A model generated the notes under the pieces. That model searched no databases. It was not told where the DNA came from and saw nothing but the letters and a program-made list of their open reading frames with translations. Position numbers and translations under genes: made by a program. Below, piece by piece: positions 1 to 7,859 of a stretch of DNA of 22,649 nt; the first letter of the stretch is position 1, and each line of letters starts with the position of its first letter. The DNA is taken from positions 1-22,649 of the forward strand of contig CAKQHC010000011.1 in the NCBI GenBank assembly GCA_934234005.1, in the 5' to 3' direction. Origin of the DNA: an uncultured Methanomassiliicoccales archaeon. GTDB taxonomy: Archaea; Thermoplasmatota; Thermoplasmata; Methanomassiliicoccales; Methanomethylophilaceae.

Positions 1-86
1 CACTGCCAATAGGTGTGGTTACGTCAATCATAGGCGTACCGTTCTTCCTTTATCTGTTATTGGGCAGAAAGGGGGCGAGAGCGTGA
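1..86 (+). CDS. FecCD-family ABC permease, C-terminal end only (partial)
   Basis: Only the last 27 codons are inside the window, read from base 3. They encode a hydrophobic tail (LPIGVVTSIIGVPFFLYLL) ending in a basic LLGRKGARA and a TGA at 84-86. This is the typical last transmembrane segment and cytoplasmic tail of BtuC/FecCD/FhuB permeases, which form the membrane channel for iron-siderophore, heme or corrinoid import. The assignment is supported by the following gene, an ATPase of the matching family, whose GTG start overlaps this stop (GTGA). The rest of the gene, the promoter and probably a binding protein lie upstream of the window. The substrate cannot be told from this piece. Confidence 0.75.
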   Translation, partial: LPIGVVTSIIGVPFFLYLLLGRKGARA

Positions 87-880
87 GTTTGGAAGTACGC
101 GGTTTAGGTTTTTCGTACGGGAGCAGAGTTGTTTTAAAAGACATTAATCTTGACGTGGATTCGGGAGTAACAGCCATTCTGGGACCTAACGGTGCAGGAA
201 AATCGACATTCGTCAAATGTCTTGCAGGCATTCATAAACCGTCTTCCGGTACTGCATTGTTCAACGGATCGGATTTATTTTCACGCAGGCACGACATCGG
301 ATTAAAAGTGTCGTATCTGGCTCAGGGGCTTCCGGAGATGTCGAATACGAGTGTTTTAGAAGTTATGCTTCTGGGACGCGTCGGAACGTTGGCACTGAAA
401 GTCAGTGACGAGGATTTGGATAAATCGTACGGTGCATTGGAGACGATGGGAATCGAGGATTTGGTCGACAGAAATATATCCGAGTTGAGCGGCGGACAGA
501 TGCAGATGGTGATGATAGCTCAATGTCTTGTTTCGGACCCCGAGCTGTTGATTTTAGACGAACCCATGAACAATCTCGATCTCAGAAAGGAACTCGATAT
601 GTTCGATGCCGTAGACAAGATTGTGAAAGACCGCGGGATAACAGCATTGATGGTTCTTCATGATGTGAATTTTGCGAGCCGTTTTTCGAACAGAATCTGT
701 ATCCTGAAAGACGGGGCCGTCCATAGTTACGGAACACCGAGCGAGGTCATTACCGAATCTATGCTAAGGGACGTCTACGGTGTGGAATCAATCCTGTCAG
801 CAGACAGTTTCGGTAATCCCAGTATCGAAGCAATCCGTTCAATCGGCAATACCTATGTATCCGAGAGGATGAAACAATGA
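83..880 (+). CDS. FecE/BtuD-type ABC transporter ATP-binding protein (metal-chelate uptake)
   Basis: 265 aa cytoplasmic ATPase, expected to power import of an iron chelate, heme or corrinoid through the FecCD permease just upstream. Visible motifs: Walker A GPNGAGKST at residues 34-42, Q-loop glutamine about 81, signature LSGGQ at 135-139, Walker B LLILDEP at 155-161, switch histidine in VLHDVNF about 193. The signature runs on as GGQMQMV rather than the more common GGQRQRV. The length is normal for the family. The GTG start at 83 overlaps the permease TGA, and the gene's own TGA overlaps the ATG of the next gene (ATGA at 877-880), so the genes are probably translationally coupled in one operon. 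The family is certain; the substrate is inferred from the family only. Confidence 0.88.
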   Translation: MSLEVRGLGFSYGSRVVLKDINLDVDSGVTAILGPNGAGKSTFVKCLAGIHKPSSGTALFNGSDLFSRRHDIGLKVSYLAQGLPEMSNTSVLEVMLLGRVGTLALKVSDEDLDKSYGALETMGIEDLVDRNISELSGGQMQMVMIAQCLVSDPELLILDEPMNNLDLRKELDMFDAVDKIVKDRGITALMVLHDVNFASRFSNRICILKDGAVHSYGTPSEVITESMLRDVYGVESILSADSFGNPSIEAIRSIGNTYVSERMKQ

Positions 881-2667
881 AGGAAAAAAAGAAACGCGGC
901 AGAGTTTCGCGTTTGATGGAATATGCCGGCAGGCGCAAGTATCTGACATACGGTTCGTTGATACTGTCCGCAATCAGTGCGGCATTGTCTGTTGTGCCGT
1001 TCTATTATATCTGGAGAATGTTGGATGAAGTATTGTCTGTGATGCCCGATTACGGTCAGGCTACGGGACTTGCCCATTACGGGTGGATGGCCCTGTTGTT
1101 TACGGTTGTGTCGGTTCTGATATACATGGCAGCTCTGATGTGTTCGCACATGTCGGCATTCAGAGTTGCTAAGAATCTGAAGAAGACACTAATGACACAC
1201 ATATCAAAACTCCCTCCGGGTACGTTTGATATGACCGGATCGGGAAAGATACGCAGAATCGTGGGGGATTCCGTCGGAGCTACCGAAACATATCTTGCGC
1301 ATCAGTTGCCTGATATGGCCGGTTCTGTCGTTTTGCCTGCAGCTATCTTGATTATGCTGCTGATGTTTGATTGGAGACTCGGATTGGCAAGTCTGGTACC
1401 TGTCGTAATTTCGGTAATTGCGATGATGAGTATGGTCTCCAGTAAGGTTATGAGAGGCCATATGGCTACATACCAAGGGGCTTTGGCAGACGTAAACAAA
1501 GAAACTGTGGAGTACATACGCGGAATTTCGGTCATAAAGACCTTTCAGCAGACCGTATCTTCGTTCCAGTCTTTGAAAGCATCAATTTTGAGGTACAGCG
1601 AGTTTACGATAGAATATACCAAATGGTGCAGGAGCAGAATGTGTCTGTTCCTGGTGGCATCCAACTGCGCTTTTGCGACAATAACCGTATGTGCGCTTGC
1701 GGTAACCGGTGGTCTTGAATGGACTTCCGAGTTTATCACCGATTTTATGTTTTATGTCATATTTACGCCGCTTGTTGCAATTTTACTGATGCGCATAATG
1801 TTTGCCAGCAACGAGGGATTCATCGTAGACGATGCGTTAACCAGAATAGATTCCATTCTGGTTATGGAACCTCTGAAGGAACCTGTCGATCCGGTATTTC
1901 CGAAAGATACAGACATAATTTTCGATAATGTCACATTCTCGTATCCGGGTATCGAAACGCCTGCATTGGATTCATTTTCGATAGGGCTTAAGGCAGGGAC
2001 GGTTACCGCACTCGTAGGTCCGAGCGGAAGCGGAAAATCTACGGTAGCAGGGCTAATGTGCAGATTCTGGGATCCCCAGGTCGGAGTAATCAGAATAGGC
2101 GGAGAAGATATCCGTGATATAGGAAGCGGGAATCTGGGCCGTTTGACATCGTTTGTGTTTCAGACAAATCATCTTATGAAAGGCACTCTGAGAGACAACG
2201 TTCTTTTGGGCCGTCGTGACGCATCCGATGCCGACGTTCTGAATGCAATGGACAAGGCACAGTGCAAAGATATCTTGGAAAGACTTCCCGACGGACTGGA
2301 TTCCAAAGTCGGTCCCGGAGGCGTATTCCTTTCGGGCGGAGAGATGCAGCGCATTGCCATTGCAAGGGCGATACTGAAAGATTCTCCGATAATTGTATTG
2401 GACGAAGCTACGGCGTTTGCAGATCCCGAAAACGAATTGTTGGTTCAGAAAGCATTGGAAGAATTGTCAAGAGGTAAGACCGTACTTATGATTGCCCACC
2501 GTCTGACAACCGTACGCAATGCAGACTGTATATGCGTCATGAATTGCGGAAAACTTGCGGAGAAAGGAACACACGACGAACTTGTTTCAGGCAACGGCAG
2601 ATATGCACGCATGTGGGAAGATTACCAAAAATCACTGTCATGGAAGGTTTCGGGGGCGAAACGATGA
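877..2667 (+). CDS. ABC transporter, fused TMD-NBD half (IrtA/YbtP-like), first of pair
   Basis: 596 aa with an exporter-fold membrane domain (hydrophobic spans roughly at 25-45, 68-90, 148-165, 170-190, 255-280 and 285-310) followed by an ATPase domain. ATPase motifs: Walker A GPSGSGKST at 381-389, Q-loop FVFQTNH about 427-433, signature LSGGE at 485-489, Walker B IIVLDEA at 505-511, H-loop MIAHR about 540. The membrane domain has the segment TYLAHQLPDMAG, which I associate with the clade found beside iron-uptake ABC genes. The gene sits between a FecE-type ATPase (4-nt overlap upstream) and a second half-transporter (4-nt overlap downstream). The two halves probably form a heterodimer. IrtAB and YbtPQ have this fold but import iron-siderophores, so direction should not be assumed. 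A drug or peptide exporter is the alternative. Confidence 0.85.
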   Translation: MKEKKKRGRVSRLMEYAGRRKYLTYGSLILSAISAALSVVPFYYIWRMLDEVLSVMPDYGQATGLAHYGWMALLFTVVSVLIYMAALMCSHMSAFRVAKNLKKTLMTHISKLPPGTFDMTGSGKIRRIVGDSVGATETYLAHQLPDMAGSVVLPAAILIMLLMFDWRLGLASLVPVVISVIAMMSMVSSKVMRGHMATYQGALADVNKETVEYIRGISVIKTFQQTVSSFQSLKASILRYSEFTIEYTKWCRSRMCLFLVASNCAFATITVCALAVTGGLEWTSEFITDFMFYVIFTPLVAILLMRIMFASNEGFIVDDALTRIDSILVMEPLKEPVDPVFPKDTDIIFDNVTFSYPGIETPALDSFSIGLKAGTVTALVGPSGSGKSTVAGLMCRFWDPQVGVIRIGGEDIRDIGSGNLGRLTSFVFQTNHLMKGTLRDNVLLGRRDASDADVLNAMDKAQCKDILERLPDGLDSKVGPGGVFLSGGEMQRIAIARAILKDSPIIVLDEATAFADPENELLVQKALEELSRGKTVLMIAHRLTTVRNADCICVMNCGKLAEKGTHDELVSGNGRYARMWEDYQKSLSWKVSGAKR

Positions 2668-4406
2668 GTTTCAGAGATTATATCAAAAGAAGATTCGCAT
2701 TATCCGATCAAGGGTATAGGAATCTGAGAAACAGCGTAGTATCCGCGGTGATTCACAATTTCAGTTTGATGGTTCCCGTACTGATTATGTTCTTATTGGT
2801 GTGCGATGTCATCGGAGGGAACGATTATGATATGGATATGGAGCCGTGGACATATGTGATATTGTGTGTGTCGGCGTTGTTCCTCATATTCGTTTCATAT
2901 TACATACAGTATAACTGTACTTTCTTCACTACATACAAAGAGAGTGCCGAAGTACGTATATCAATTGCAGAGAAGCTCAGACGTATTCCTCTGTCATTTT
3001 TTGCAAAGAAGGATCCGACCGATTTGAGTACACGCATTATGGGAGATGTGACATTACAAGAGAGTGCCATGACCCATTGGTTCCCGGAACTCATAGGGGC
3101 TATGGTATTTACCGCAATAGCATCTGTATTTATTCTCATTTATTCGCCGGTGATGGGTGTGGCCGCATTATGGCCGGTTCCCGTGTCGTTTGCCATAGTT
3201 CTTACATCCAAACGCATCCAGAAGAGATACGCCGATATCAAAAATGCAAAGGCATTGGAAGTCAATGAAGGAATACAGGAGTATCTGGAGATTGCGAAAG
3301 ATCTCCGCGGCAATAACGCATCCGACGCATACATCAAAAGGCTTGAATCCAAGATGGACGGCGTAGAGAACAGTGAGATTAAATCCGAATTCATCACAGC
3401 CTCGTTTGTCGTATCGTCACAGTTGATTCTTAAGTTCGGAATAGTGACGACGGCACTTGTTGGAGGTATAAAGCTCATCGACGGGAGCATAGATGTTTTC
3501 GTGTTCATCGCATTCCTTATTTTGATTTCGAGATTGTATGATCCGATGAGTATGTCATTGCAGAACCTCGCCGCTATGATTTCCGCGGAATATAATTTAT
3601 CGCGTCTCAACGAAATCGAAGATCAGCCGGTACAGACAGGATCGGTTGAATTCCATCCTGACGGATATGACATAGAATTTAATCACGTTTCGTTTGGATA
3701 TGAAGGGGGCAGAAAAGTCCTGAAAGACGTGTCGTTCACGGCTAAGCAGGGAGAAGTCACGGCATTGGTAGGTCCGTCCGGAGAAGGTAAGTCAACCGTG
3801 GCAAAACTGGCAGCAAGATTTTGGGATACAGACGGAGGTAAAATTACCATCGGGGGAGTAGATATAAGCACAATCGATCCGGAAACGCTTTTGTCATGTT
3901 ATTCGATTGTGTTTCAGGATGTAACTCTGTTTAACAGCAGTGTATTGGATAACATCCGTATCGGCCGCAAGGATGCTACCGATGAAGAGGTGCTTATTGC
4001 GGCGAAGGCTGCGAACTGTGACGAATTTGTATCCAATCTTCCGGAAGGGTATCATACAGTCATAGGGGAGAACGGGGCGAAACTTTCCGGAGGAGAAAGA
4101 CAAAGGATATCGATTGCCAGAGCCATTTTGAAAAATGCTCCCGTGATTCTGCTTGACGAGGCTACAGCATCGCTTGACACCGAATGTGAGTCGCAGGTTC
4201 AGTCGGCTCTGTCCAGACTGATATCCAATCGTACGGTTATTGTTGTGGCGCACAGGATGCGTACGGTGGAGGGTGCAGATAAGATTATAGTGCTTTCCAA
4301 CGGCATGGTTGCGGAACAGGGAATTCCGGAGGATTTGATAAAATCGGACGGAATGTTTGCCAAGATGGTTCGTATACAACGCGATACCAACGAGTGGACA
4401 ATTTAA
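2664..4406 (+). CDS. ABC transporter, fused TMD-NBD half (IrtB/YbtQ-like), second of pair
   Basis: 580 aa partner of the preceding half-transporter. Hydrophobic spans lie about residues 28-50, 62-82, 143-160, 163-180, 245-268 and 275-292. ATPase motifs: Walker A GPSGEGKST at 370-378, Q-loop IVFQDVTLF about 415-423, signature LSGGERQRISIARA from 474, Walker B VILLDEA at 494-500, H-loop VVAHR. All catalytic motifs look intact, so this is not an obviously degenerate-site heterodimer. The reading frame is open further upstream (to 2532), but the ATG at 2664 is preferred: it overlaps the previous stop as ATGA, a G-rich stretch precedes it, and MSFRDYIKRRF is a natural N-terminus. The gene ends the operon; a hairpin follows at 4417. 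The substrate is inferred to be a metal chelate from context only. Confidence 0.85.
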   Translation: MSFRDYIKRRFALSDQGYRNLRNSVVSAVIHNFSLMVPVLIMFLLVCDVIGGNDYDMDMEPWTYVILCVSALFLIFVSYYIQYNCTFFTTYKESAEVRISIAEKLRRIPLSFFAKKDPTDLSTRIMGDVTLQESAMTHWFPELIGAMVFTAIASVFILIYSPVMGVAALWPVPVSFAIVLTSKRIQKRYADIKNAKALEVNEGIQEYLEIAKDLRGNNASDAYIKRLESKMDGVENSEIKSEFITASFVVSSQLILKFGIVTTALVGGIKLIDGSIDVFVFIAFLILISRLYDPMSMSLQNLAAMISAEYNLSRLNEIEDQPVQTGSVEFHPDGYDIEFNHVSFGYEGGRKVLKDVSFTAKQGEVTALVGPSGEGKSTVAKLAARFWDTDGGKITIGGVDISTIDPETLLSCYSIVFQDVTLFNSSVLDNIRIGRKDATDEEVLIAAKAANCDEFVSNLPEGYHTVIGENGAKLSGGERQRISIARAILKNAPVILLDEATASLDTECESQVQSALSRLISNRTVIVVAHRMRTVEGADKIIVLSNGMVAEQGIPEDLIKSDGMFAKMVRIQRDTNEWTI

Positions 4407-4416
4407 ATCAAACCAA

Positions 4417-4438
4417 GGTCGTGGAAACACGGCCGTTT
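4417..4438. terminator. GAAA-tetraloop hairpin between convergent genes
   Basis: Seven-base-pair stem GGTCGTG (4417-4423) and CACGGCC (4428-4434), with one G-T pair, closed by a GAAA tetraloop and followed by GTTTT on the plus strand. It lies in the 42-nt gap between the ABC operon stop (4406) and the stop of the minus-strand TfoX gene (4449), so it may serve both directions. Seen in sequence; the terminator role is inferred. Confidence 0.6.
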
Positions 4439-4448
4439 TCACACATTA

Positions 4449-4730
4449 TCATTTCTTTTTGGGAATTTCGCGACACATATTCGGTATCAGCGTCAGTAAT
4501 ACTGATGTTTCTATGTTATCGACCACTGCCATGTCTTTAGCTCCCGGATACGGGGATTCGCACGGGGCGTTCGGTATTGTGCGTTTTACACACGGGGTAA
4601 TTTTCAACATGAATCTGTCGTCATATATGCCTCCGAACAGAACGCCGTCGAGATACAGCAAATATTCGCCCATCATCTGCCTGCATTTTATATCGCCCAG
4701 TGGCTGAAGCATTTTCACAACGTTTTTCAT
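4449..4730 (-). CDS. TfoX N-terminal domain family protein
   Basis: 93 aa from the chosen start. The core MGEYLLYLDGVLFGGI followed by DDRFMLKIT matches the TfoX/Sxy N-terminal domain, a small alpha/beta domain named after the bacterial competence regulator. Stand-alone copies are widespread and their function is unknown; no competence role should be read into this one. An in-frame ATG at 4751 would add seven residues, but that ATG lies inside a TATA-like box (TATAATA, 4751-4757 on the minus strand). A leaderless start at ATG 4730, 24 nt from the box centre, fits the promoter geometry of neighbouring genes better. The gene is divergent from the TetR gene. TfoX-N family confidence is fairly high; the start is less certain. 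Confidence 0.75.
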   Translation of the reverse strand: MKNVVKMLQPLGDIKCRQMMGEYLLYLDGVLFGGIYDDRFMLKITPCVKRTIPNAPCESPYPGAKDMAVVDNIETSVLLTLIPNMCREIPKKK

Positions 4731-4750
4731 CCTATTTTCTTCGGTCGGCA

Positions 4751-4757
4751 TATTATA
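4751..4757 (-). promoter_or_regulatory. TATA box of the TfoX-family gene
   Basis: Minus-strand TATAATA (preceded by GGG) centred 24 nt upstream of ATG 4730. It overlaps an alternative in-frame ATG at 4751, which argues against that start. Confidence 0.45.
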
Positions 4758-4781
4758 CCCGTTTTTCGAATTGATGCGAGC

Positions 4782-4789
4782 TTATAATA
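4782..4789 (+). promoter_or_regulatory. TATA box of the TetR gene
   Basis: TTATAATA centred about 27 nt before the ATG at 4813, with no purine-rich ribosome site in between. This is the expected archaeal spacing for a transcript starting at the ATG itself, and it is the main reason for choosing that start. Confidence 0.55.
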
Positions 4790-4812
4790 GTTTCAGCAGT
4801 CATTTCCGTTCC

Positions 4813-5433
4813 ATGGGAGATACGAGGGACAGGATAATCGATGAGGCTTTGAAGCTCTTCTCCGAAAAAGGATACGGAGAAGTGTCGGTATCGATGATAG
4901 CTGACGCAGTCGGTATCAAGCCCCCGTCGCTTTACAAGCATTTCGGATCCAAGAGGGAGATATTCGATTCTATTTTGAATATGATGACCGAACGTTACGA
5001 TAAAATGATTTCAGGGTTCGGAATAGACGGCAGCAACCCCGACAAAGATTCGTCATTTTTTGTCAATATCGATGAAGATACCATTGCAAATATGGGCAGA
5101 GATCTTTTTCTGTTCTTTTTGGAGGATCCTTACAATTCGATGTTCCGCAGAATGCTTTCGATAGGGCGCTACTCAGATCCGGAATTGGACAATATTTACC
5201 ATATGCAGTACATAGATCTTCCGCTGGCATACCAGACAGAAATATTCCGTCACATGTTGGAATCGCGCGGATTATGCGGCGATCCGAGATCTATGGCATT
5301 GGAGTTTTACGGACCTATGCTTATTCTCATTCAATCCTGCGATACCGATCCCGGGAGAAAGGAATCCGCACTTAAGGAAGTTGATAATCATATACGGCAC
5401 TTCGGTAAGGTCCATCAAATCGGCCGCAATTAA
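4813..5433 (+). CDS. TetR/AcrR family transcriptional regulator
   Basis: 206 aa. The N-terminal helix-turn-helix is clear: TRDRIIDEALKLFSEKGY, then VSMIADAVGIKPPSLYKHFGSKREIF, residues about 4-51, ending in the YKHFGSK motif of TetR DNA-binding domains. The remaining 150 residues are helical and ligand-binding by family, with no recognisable inducer signature. The frame is open upstream to a TTG at 4771, but ATG 4813 has a well-placed TATA box and matches family N-termini. It is divergent from the TfoX gene and 69 nt upstream of a flavoprotein gene whose promoter has a 16-nt palindrome, a candidate binding site. It may also control the ABC operon, but I see no second copy of the palindrome in the window. 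Confidence 0.85.
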   Translation: MGDTRDRIIDEALKLFSEKGYGEVSVSMIADAVGIKPPSLYKHFGSKREIFDSILNMMTERYDKMISGFGIDGSNPDKDSSFFVNIDEDTIANMGRDLFLFFLEDPYNSMFRRMLSIGRYSDPELDNIYHMQYIDLPLAYQTEIFRHMLESRGLCGDPRSMALEFYGPMLILIQSCDTDPGRKESALKEVDNHIRHFGKVHQIGRN

Positions 5434-5456
5434 AGCAATGATGCGGACGATAATAG

Positions 5457-5472
5457 GCTAATGACCATTAGC
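5457..5472. promoter_or_regulatory. Palindromic operator candidate (GCTAATG-AC-CATTAGC)
   Basis: Perfect 7-bp inverted repeat with a 2-nt centre, ending at the base before the TATA box of the flavoprotein gene. The position would let a bound dimer block TBP/TFB. The size fits a TetR dimer site, and a TetR gene ends 23 nt upstream. Seen in sequence; the regulator assignment is inference. Confidence 0.55.
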
Positions 5473-5480
5473 TATAATAA
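5473..5480 (+). promoter_or_regulatory. TATA box of the flavoprotein gene
   Basis: TATAATAA centred about 27 nt before ATG 5503, with no ribosome site between them. This is a leaderless promoter geometry. Confidence 0.55.
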
Positions 5481-5502
5481 CATGTAAAGATTCGCAGTTT
5501 TC

Positions 5503-6228
5503 ATGGCGGACACATTGAACGGTACGAAGGTAACTGTGATTTACGGTCAATCCCACAAAGGGATTACATGGACAATGACCCAGTTACTTTTGGAATATCT
5601 GAATCCGGATGAATCGGAAGAGTTTATGCTTCCCAGAGACGGTCCGCCGAGTTGTATCGGATGCAACAGATGTTTTCTCGAGGGGGAAAATAATTGTCCC
5701 CATTACGACAGAGTTGCGCGTATAGCTGAATCTATGCGTTCGGCCGATATTGTCATTTTAGCCGGTCCGAACTATGTCGACGGTATGACGGGTGCGATGA
5801 AAGATCTGATGGATCATTTGGCTTATATGTGGATGTCGCACAGACCCAGAGAAGAGATGTTTGTTAAGACCGGAGTTGTAATAACCAGTTCGGCGGGTGC
5901 AGGCAACAGGCATGTACTTTCGTCAATGAGGCATCAGATGAAGAGTTGGATGATTCCGAAAGTGTATTCCCTGGGGCTGATATCGCGTGCGTGGGGTATT
6001 GACGATCTTTCGGAGAGGAAGAGACAATATATCGATCGCAGATGCAGATCGATAGCAAAATTGATAAAATCCGGTTGCGGAAAAGTTCCGTTCTCATTCG
6101 GTCAGAGATTCATGTTTGCCGTATTCAGGTCTATGCAGTCAGGTAAAGCGGCATGGAACGAGACCGATCGGGTATGGTGGGAAAACCACGGATGGTTGGA
6201 TAATGGGAAGCCATGGAAAAGAAGATGA
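5503..6228 (+). CDS. Flavodoxin-fold NAD(P)H-dependent / Fe-S flavoprotein
   Basis: 241 aa soluble protein of the NADPH-dependent FMN reductase / iron-sulfur flavoprotein group. The N-terminal strand VTVIYGQSHKG (about 10-20) is the phosphate-binding loop for FMN. A cysteine cluster C51-x2-C54-x2-C57-x7-C65 (CIGCNRCF then NNCP) resembles the compact Fe-S motif of Isf proteins. AGPNYVDGMTGAMKDLMDH (88-106) matches the conserved flavin-ring loop of the family. The C-terminus WWENHGWLDNGKPW is a tail I also associate with this family. The protein probably carries FMN and perhaps a [4Fe-4S] cluster and moves electrons to an unknown acceptor. The TetR gene upstream and the palindrome at its promoter suggest induction by a small molecule. 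The electron acceptor is unknown. Confidence 0.8.
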   Translation: MADTLNGTKVTVIYGQSHKGITWTMTQLLLEYLNPDESEEFMLPRDGPPSCIGCNRCFLEGENNCPHYDRVARIAESMRSADIVILAGPNYVDGMTGAMKDLMDHLAYMWMSHRPREEMFVKTGVVITSSAGAGNRHVLSSMRHQMKSWMIPKVYSLGLISRAWGIDDLSERKRQYIDRRCRSIAKLIKSGCGKVPFSFGQRFMFAVFRSMQSGKAAWNETDRVWWENHGWLDNGKPWKRR

Positions 6229-6317
6229 CGTCGGGACGCTGTCGTGCGTTCATGCGTATTTTGTATGAAGGTCATAGATAGAATGTTCTTAAATCATATT
6301 CATGGTTTTTATAACCA

Positions 6318-7652
6318 ATGATGAATCTCCCCCACATGACGTTCTCAGAATCCGTGGACCGTTATTTCGGTGTTACCGAAAGAGGATCCAATTTCAAGAC
6401 GGAAATATGGGGCGGAATCTTAATTTTCCTTTCTATGAGCTACATCATCGTGGTCAATCCATCGATGATGGCCCAAGCCGGTATGGACAAGGATGCCTGT
6501 TATGCGGCAACTATCATAATGTCTATTATCGGAACGCTTGTGATGGCTTTGTATGCGAAATTCCCGGTTGCGCAGGCACCGACTATGGGTGTCAACGCAT
6601 TCTTCGTGTACAATGTCGTGATTGTCATGGGATTCTCATGGCAACAGGCTTTGGCGGCAGTGTTCTTGGCAGGTTTGATTTTCTTTGTAATCTGTCTCAG
6701 CGGAATAAGGAAAAGAGTTATAGACAAGATTCCCTCCGGACTAAAATACGGAATAACAGCAGGAATCGGATGTTTCATAGTATTCATCGGTCTCCAGAAT
6801 GCAGGTTTGATTGTAGGTGCCGCAACATTGGTCAAACTCGGTGATTTATCTTCGCCGTCGGTACTTCTCGGATTATTCTGCATTATCTTTACTCTGTTCC
6901 TTTATTCAAGGAAAGTAACAGGCTCTATCATAATCGGTATGATTGTTTCTGCCATTGTCGGAATATGCATCGGCGTAATCGATCTTCCTGAGAGTATAGT
7001 GTCTTTGCCTACCACGCCTGACTTCGGAGCATTCCTCGACGGATTCTCCACGGATCTTCTGGATTTCCAGTTTGTGATGATTGTTGTGGCGTTCATTTTT
7101 ATGCAGTTCTTTGACAGTACAGGTACTCTTATGGCAACAGGAGGAAGAGCAGGCATTATCGATAAGGACGGAAACGTTCAGTGCGACCGTGCATTGATAG
7201 CCGATGCAACTGCATCCCTGCTCAGTGCACCTGTTGGTGCAACGCCTACCGGAGCGTATGCCGAATCCACTGTAGGTATCGAAGCCGGTGCCAGGACCGG
7301 ACTTGCGGCATTGATTGTAGCCGTAATGTTTGCGTTGGCTCTGTTCATAGGCCCTCTTTTCGGAATAATCACATATTCCTGTACAGTGGGTGCGATGTTT
7401 ATCGTCGGAGCAGCAATGATAATGTCCCTCAAAGATGTCGAATGGGAGGATTGGCCACAGGCGGTATCTGTTCTTTCGACGATTCTGTTTATGATTCTGA
7501 CGTATTCTATTGCAGACGGAATAGCATTCGGAACGCTGTTCTACTGTGTATGTATGCTCGGTGCGAAGAGGGCAAAAGAAGTAAGCCCGATCATTTACGG
7601 TCTGGCCGTTATCTGTCTTGTATACTTTATCGCAGTTGCGGTAGCGCTTTGA
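6318..7652 (+). CDS. NCS2-family purine permease (AzgA/PbuG-type, guanine/hypoxanthine/adenine)
   Basis: 444 aa integral membrane protein, almost wholly hydrophobic with about 12-14 spans. Family landmarks: QAPTMGVNAFFVYNVV at 86-101 (the third-helix GxNAF motif), FFDSTGTLMATGGRAG at 264-279 (eighth-helix substrate/proton site), and GATPTGAYAESTVGIEAGARTG at about 307-328, the AzgA-subfamily signature. These permeases import purine bases with protons. The gene is monocistronic: 89 nt follow the flavoprotein stop, and a strong terminator comes after it. Two ATGs in tandem open the gene. No ribosome site is visible; a weak A/T stretch around 6286-6295 is the only promoter candidate. The exact purine is not determinable by eye. 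Confidence 0.9.
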   Translation: MMNLPHMTFSESVDRYFGVTERGSNFKTEIWGGILIFLSMSYIIVVNPSMMAQAGMDKDACYAATIIMSIIGTLVMALYAKFPVAQAPTMGVNAFFVYNVVIVMGFSWQQALAAVFLAGLIFFVICLSGIRKRVIDKIPSGLKYGITAGIGCFIVFIGLQNAGLIVGAATLVKLGDLSSPSVLLGLFCIIFTLFLYSRKVTGSIIIGMIVSAIVGICIGVIDLPESIVSLPTTPDFGAFLDGFSTDLLDFQFVMIVVAFIFMQFFDSTGTLMATGGRAGIIDKDGNVQCDRALIADATASLLSAPVGATPTGAYAESTVGIEAGARTGLAALIVAVMFALALFIGPLFGIITYSCTVGAMFIVGAAMIMSLKDVEWEDWPQAVSVLSTILFMILTYSIADGIAFGTLFYCVCMLGAKRAKEVSPIIYGLAVICLVYFIAVAVAL

Positions 7653-7660
7653 AACATTGT

Positions 7661-7698
7661 CGGAACGGAACCGCTTCGGTTCCTTCCGGCATATTTTT
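7661..7698 (+). terminator. Intrinsic-type terminator after purine permease
   Basis: Stem of arms CGGAACGGAACCG (7661-7673, one bulged C) and CGGTTCCTTCCG (7677-7688) with a 3-nt loop, followed by a run of five T (7694-7698). It begins 9 nt after the stop codon. Confidence 0.75.
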
Positions 7699-7712
7699 CC
7701 AATTCATTTAAA

Positions 7713-7747
7713 TGTCTAAAATCAGACACAATTGTTTTACAACAATT
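7713..7747. promoter_or_regulatory. Two adjacent inverted repeats upstream of dat
   Basis: TGTCT (7713-7717) with AGACA (7724-7728), then AATTGTT (7730-7736) with AACAATT (7741-7747) around a TTAC centre. They sit 85-120 nt upstream of the dat TATA box, and a second TATA-like stretch (TATATA, 7773-7778) lies between. They could be operators or a small structured leader; the role is unknown. Confidence 0.35.
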
Positions 7748-7831
7748 AGTCTGCGAATGCTTTTTAGTGCGATATATAAGGCAAAAGACGATAGAAATGT
7801 ACGATTGTATGCCTTCGTAAGTCCATATACT

Positions 7832-7840
7832 TTTATATAA
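7832..7840 (+). promoter_or_regulatory. TATA box of dat
   Basis: TTTATATAA centred 24 nt before ATG 7860, with no clear ribosome site. This fits a leaderless start. Confidence 0.5.
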
Positions 7841-7859
7841 TGGGAAAGTCCCCGATGTT

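Noticed and set aside
2532..2663. 44-codon upstream extension of the second half-transporter.
   Set aside because: It lies inside the coding end of the first half-transporter and is Arg/Cys-rich and unlike any ABC N-terminus. The ATG at 2664 has a stop/start overlap.
6302..6844. 180-codon plus-strand open frame overlapping the purine permease.
   Set aside because: Cys/Arg-rich out-of-frame shadow of a clear membrane protein.
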